A stretch of 64,000 bases of DNA from an uncultured Pseudomonadota bacterium (GTDB taxonomy: Bacteria; Pseudomonadota; Gammaproteobacteria; Methylococcales; Methylomonadaceae): positions 1-64,000 of the forward strand of contig CAIYSZ010000025.1 in assembly GCA_903928965.1 (NCBI GenBank). Direction: 5' to 3'. The notes beneath the pieces are model-generated. The model ran no database searches and was not told the DNA's origin. It saw nothing but the letters and a program-made list of their open reading frames with translations. The position numbers and the translations under genes were made by a program. The number at the start of each line of letters is the position of its first letter. The stretch's first letter is position 1. Shown one piece after another: positions 61,344 through 64,000 of the stretch.

Positions 61344-63482
61344 CTACATGTCATTAACATACTCTTTTAGGTTAGCGGCTTGATAAGCGTTGATGATAAT
61401 GTCTTCCGGGGCAAGATTTTGCCGCTGTCGTTGCAGCATGATAAGGTAAGCCTGCTCAATGGCGTGTGTTGTGCATTCCGTATCGAACAGCGGCGAGCTA
61501 AGCCGGCTGGCCGCCAAACGTTGTTTGACGGCGGCCAGCCGCGGGCGATTTTCCGCCAGATTGATGGCTAGCGCTTGGTATTCGTCCGGAGTGTTGGTTA
61601 CCAGTTCCGGCAGGCCGGCGGCGTGCAGCACGCTGGCGGCCACCCGGCCGGCGAAGCCGCGCCCGGCTTGGGTCAGCACCGGCAAGCCTGCCCACAGGGC
61701 ATCGCAGGCGCTGGCGTGGGCGTTGTAGGGCAGGGTATCCAGAAATAGGTCCGCCAACCGGTGCCGGGCCAGGTGAGCGGTCATGTCCGGCAGGCGTTTA
61801 GCGAATATCAGCCGCGCCGGAGCCACGCCGAATGCCGCGGCGGCGTTTTGCAGATTGGCGGCGGCGTCCGGGTTGTGCTCGCTCAGCCAGAGCACGGACG
61901 AGGGGACTTGCCGCAGGATGTTCATCCAGGATGCGAAACTGGCCGGGCTGATTTTATAGCTATTGTTAAAACAGCAGTACACCATGGCGGCGTCCGGCAG
62001 ACCGAAATCTTGCCGCCGTATTGAGTCGCCGTCTATGGGCCGGGTGTTGTCGGTTATCATAAAACTGTGCGGCAAGTAGACGATGCGTTCGTCGAAAAAT
62101 TCGCGGTTTGCGGCGTTGACGACGGTGGCGTCGGCGATCAGATAATCCATAAAGGGCGCGCCTAGAGTGCCGGCGTAGCCGAGGTAGCTGACTTGTATCG
62201 GCGCGGCGCGTCGGGCAAACACCCCCAACCGGGCGTCGGCGGTATGCCCGCCGAGGGTGACGGCGATATCTATATGCATATCGCGGCATATTTGGGCCAG
62301 TTCGGTGTCGGAAATGGCGCTGGCGTCGATGAAAACGTCAAACGCATTCTTAAGACGCAGGGTGATGGCGTCTTGCTCCAGGCCAAGGTAAACGCCCGTA
62401 ATTTCATAGTTATTTTTGTCGTGATGTTCAAACAGGCCGGCGCTGAGCAGCGCCACCGGATGGGTGCGGAAATCCGCCGAGAAATAGGCGACGCGAATTT
62501 TGCCGTCACGCGCGCGGCGCGGCGGCGGCAAGTCTTTGAGCCGCGGATAGTGCGCCTCGGTCCAAAGGCGCGCGGTTTGCCGTTGTAAATACGGGTCGTC
62601 GCACAGGGTGAGCATGGCCAGCGGCGAACAGACTTTTTCTTTTTGAGCCGCCCGTTGCGCCATCGCCGCGGTTTGCGCGTCAATGTCGCGCCAATCGCAG
62701 ATTTGCAATTGGGCGCGCAATTGATAACCGGGCAGGAATTCAATTTCAGGCTGTAGCGCCAACGCGGCGCGGTAACTTTCCGCCGCCGCGCGGTATTGTT
62801 TGAGAAAAGTCTGGGCAAAAGCCATGCCGTTATGCGCCTTGGCGGAGCCGGGGTTTAGAGCGGCGGATAGTTGGTAGGCCTGGAGCGCTTCCGGGTAACG
62901 CCGCAGTTGCATCAAGCTGTTGGCTTGGTTGTAATGCAAATCGGCGTGCGCCGGGTCGACGCCGAGCGCGGTTTGGAAGCAATCAAGCGCTTCGTGGTGG
63001 CGATGCTGTTCTTGCAGGATGACGCCCAGGTTGATATGAGCCGCTAGTAGGCCGGGGTCGTGGGCGATGGCTTGCTTGAAACTTTGCAGCGCGGCTTCGG
63101 TTTGACCTAGTTGGCGGAGCACGCAGCCGCTTTCAAAATGCGCCGCGGCTAGGTCCGGTTTTATGGCCAGCGCCTGCCGCAGATTGTCTAGCGCTTCCGG
63201 GTATCGCCGCAGGTGTTGCAGAGCGATGGCCAGATTCAGGCGGGCGTATGGCTGATTGGGTTCGCGGGCCAAGGACGCGGCCAGCCATTGCTCCGCTTGG
63301 CGGAAGTCTTGCATGTTAAGGCGGACGTTGCCGAGTTCCAGCAGCAGGCGCGGGTCGCCGGGATATTGGGCGAGCAGTGAGCCGAAAATAGCGGCGGCTT
63401 GCGGCCAGCGTCCGGCTTGCACCAGTTCACGGGCGGTTTGAAAATCTTGCGCCGGATTTTGAACGCTGACTTGCGGGCTCAT
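61344..63482 (-). CDS. TPR-containing O-GlcNAc-transferase-like glycosyltransferase (SPINDLY type), copy 2
   Basis: 712 residues, longer than copy 1 because of more TPR units (about seven, residues 10-260). The catalytic part has KIRVAYFSADFRTHPVA, DIAVTLGGHTADAR, VSYLGYAGTLGAPFMDYLIA and YCCFNNSYKISP. LGGHT replaces LNGHT of the paralogue at the putative catalytic loop. Its ATG overlaps the stop of the HEAT-repeat gene by 4 nt (ATGA), so both are one operon. Substrates are unknown; the nearby CTERM-type surface proteins are candidates only by proximity. Confidence 0.88.
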   Translation of the reverse strand: MSPQVSVQNPAQDFQTARELVQAGRWPQAAAIFGSLLAQYPGDPRLLLELGNVRLNMQDFRQAEQWLAASLAREPNQPYARLNLAIALQHLRRYPEALDNLRQALAIKPDLAAAHFESGCVLRQLGQTEAALQSFKQAIAHDPGLLAAHINLGVILQEQHRHHEALDCFQTALGVDPAHADLHYNQANSLMQLRRYPEALQAYQLSAALNPGSAKAHNGMAFAQTFLKQYRAAAESYRAALALQPEIEFLPGYQLRAQLQICDWRDIDAQTAAMAQRAAQKEKVCSPLAMLTLCDDPYLQRQTARLWTEAHYPRLKDLPPPRRARDGKIRVAYFSADFRTHPVALLSAGLFEHHDKNNYEITGVYLGLEQDAITLRLKNAFDVFIDASAISDTELAQICRDMHIDIAVTLGGHTADARLGVFARRAAPIQVSYLGYAGTLGAPFMDYLIADATVVNAANREFFDERIVYLPHSFMITDNTRPIDGDSIRRQDFGLPDAAMVYCCFNNSYKISPASFASWMNILRQVPSSVLWLSEHNPDAAANLQNAAAAFGVAPARLIFAKRLPDMTAHLARHRLADLFLDTLPYNAHASACDALWAGLPVLTQAGRGFAGRVAASVLHAAGLPELVTNTPDEYQALAINLAENRPRLAAVKQRLAASRLSSPLFDTECTTHAIEQAYLIMLQRQRQNLAPEDIIINAYQAANLKEYVNDM

Positions 63483-64000
63483 GGCGTGTTGTCAAGGCTG
63501 GACGCGGCAGGCGGATTGAGACGGCTAATGCTAAGTTGGGCGTAGTCTCGCACTTGAGAATCCGCATCGTTCAGCGCGGATTGCAAAACTTCGGGAAAGT
63601 TGTCTGCGGCTAGCACCGTGGCCAGCCGTACCGCGCTGTCAGGGTCGTTCAGCATTTGCCGCAGATAAGGCTCGGCGTCGGCGTGGTCTAGCTGGGATAG
63701 AACGGCGATGGATTTGCCGCGCACATCAGGGTCGCGGTCATGCAAGGCCTCTTTTAGCAGTTGATTGACTTGTTTAGGATCGTTCAGTTCGCGGCCTATC
63801 ATTGCCGACATGGCCGCCAGTTTGTCCGCCGCTTGGCCGTGCGCTAAATTGTGCAGCATTTTTTCTTGCATGGCGTCTTCGATGCGCTGGTTTTCTAGGG
63901 TGTTTTCTGTATCTTCCGCGCTCATTTCGGGTTCTATGCTGGTGAATTTGCCGGGTGGTTCACCGCTGGAGATTAGCCATAGTTCGGCCGGTTTGCCGCC
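63479..64000 (-). CDS. HEAT-repeat protein (5' end may lie outside window)
   Basis: At least 148 residues from ATG 63925. Two to three HEAT repeats are visible (DRDPDVRGKSIAVLSQL, DPDSAVRLATVLAA, DADSQVRDYAQLSISRL). The frame stays open upstream to the window edge and encodes plausible protein (PAELWLISSGEPPGKF), so the gene is probably longer and truncated by the window. It is translationally coupled to the downstream glycosyltransferase by an ATGA overlap. A scaffold role is likely; nothing more can be said. Confidence 0.75.
   Translation of the reverse strand, partial: GGKPAELWLISSGEPPGKFTSIEPEMSAEDTENTLENQRIEDAMQEKMLHNLAHGQAADKLAAMSAMIGRELNDPKQVNQLLKEALHDRDPDVRGKSIAVLSQLDHADAEPYLRQMLNDPDSAVRLATVLAADNFPEVLQSALNDADSQVRDYAQLSISRLNPPAASSLDNTP

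Overview
The window looks like chromosome from a gammaproteobacterial (type I, Methylococcales) methanotroph. The evidence is two tandem genes for NAD(P)-dependent methylene-tetrahydromethanopterin dehydrogenase (mtdB-like), a pyrophosphate-type 6-phosphofructokinase, a nitrogenase accessory protein of the NafY/NifX type, PEP/VPLPA-CTERM-like secreted proteins, and short dispersed GC-rich palindromes. The genus cannot be fixed from the sequence alone.

Layout. (1) 1-6.2 kb: a duplicated module of TonB-dependent receptor plus YfiR-like periplasmic protein, followed by a large hybrid histidine kinase whose sensor resembles the CHASE8 domain that YfiR controls in YfiN. (2) 6.2-13.3 kb: a repeat-containing spacer, a secreted CTERM-like protein, three minus-strand genes (unknown, rhodanese, NafY/NifX), the tandem mtdB-like pair and comF. 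(3) 13,381-37,438: a genomic island of about 24 kb inserted in the 3' half of tRNA-Thr(TGT). It is bounded by a 48-bp direct repeat, with a tyrosine integrase at the left end and a matching pair of 25-bp putative arm repeats inside both ends. (4) 37.4-49.5 kb: copper ATPase and chaperone, DUF2797, PPi-phosphofructokinase, Fic with a small upstream ORF, YlqF GTPase, a PrsT-like TPR lipoprotein, rimO, tusE, tusB and an SMR transporter. (5) 50.3-59.1 kb: envelope and secreted proteins, including a DUF4266 lipoprotein, a 1012-aa apparent fusion of two outer-membrane barrels with His- and Met-rich segments, an NHL-propeller protein, a VPLPA-CTERM-like protein, an unknown exported protein and an FKBP isomerase. 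(6) 59.2-64 kb: two SPINDLY/O-GlcNAc-transferase-like TPR glycosyltransferases and a HEAT-repeat protein that runs off the window.

The island carries a complete type I BREX operon (brxA-brxB-brxC-pglX ... pglZ-brxL, transcribed right to left). Two further two-gene modules sit between pglX and pglZ. One is an OLD-family TOPRIM nuclease plus UvrD-like helicase (Gabija architecture). The other is an AAA ATPase plus HNH nuclease (Septu-like architecture). From pglX to brxL the genes overlap or lie within about 30 nt of each other, so three defence modules probably share one transcript. The ATPase of the Septu-like pair is interrupted by one in-frame TAG; the frame is otherwise open on both sides. 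To the right of BREX are four plus-strand genes of a type found on integrative elements; one of them looks N-terminally truncated.

The nested defence operon is the strongest candidate for a notable system. Next come the YfiR/receptor/CHASE8-kinase module and the metal-residue-rich outer-membrane fusion. All calls come from reading translations and motifs by eye; no similarity search was run.
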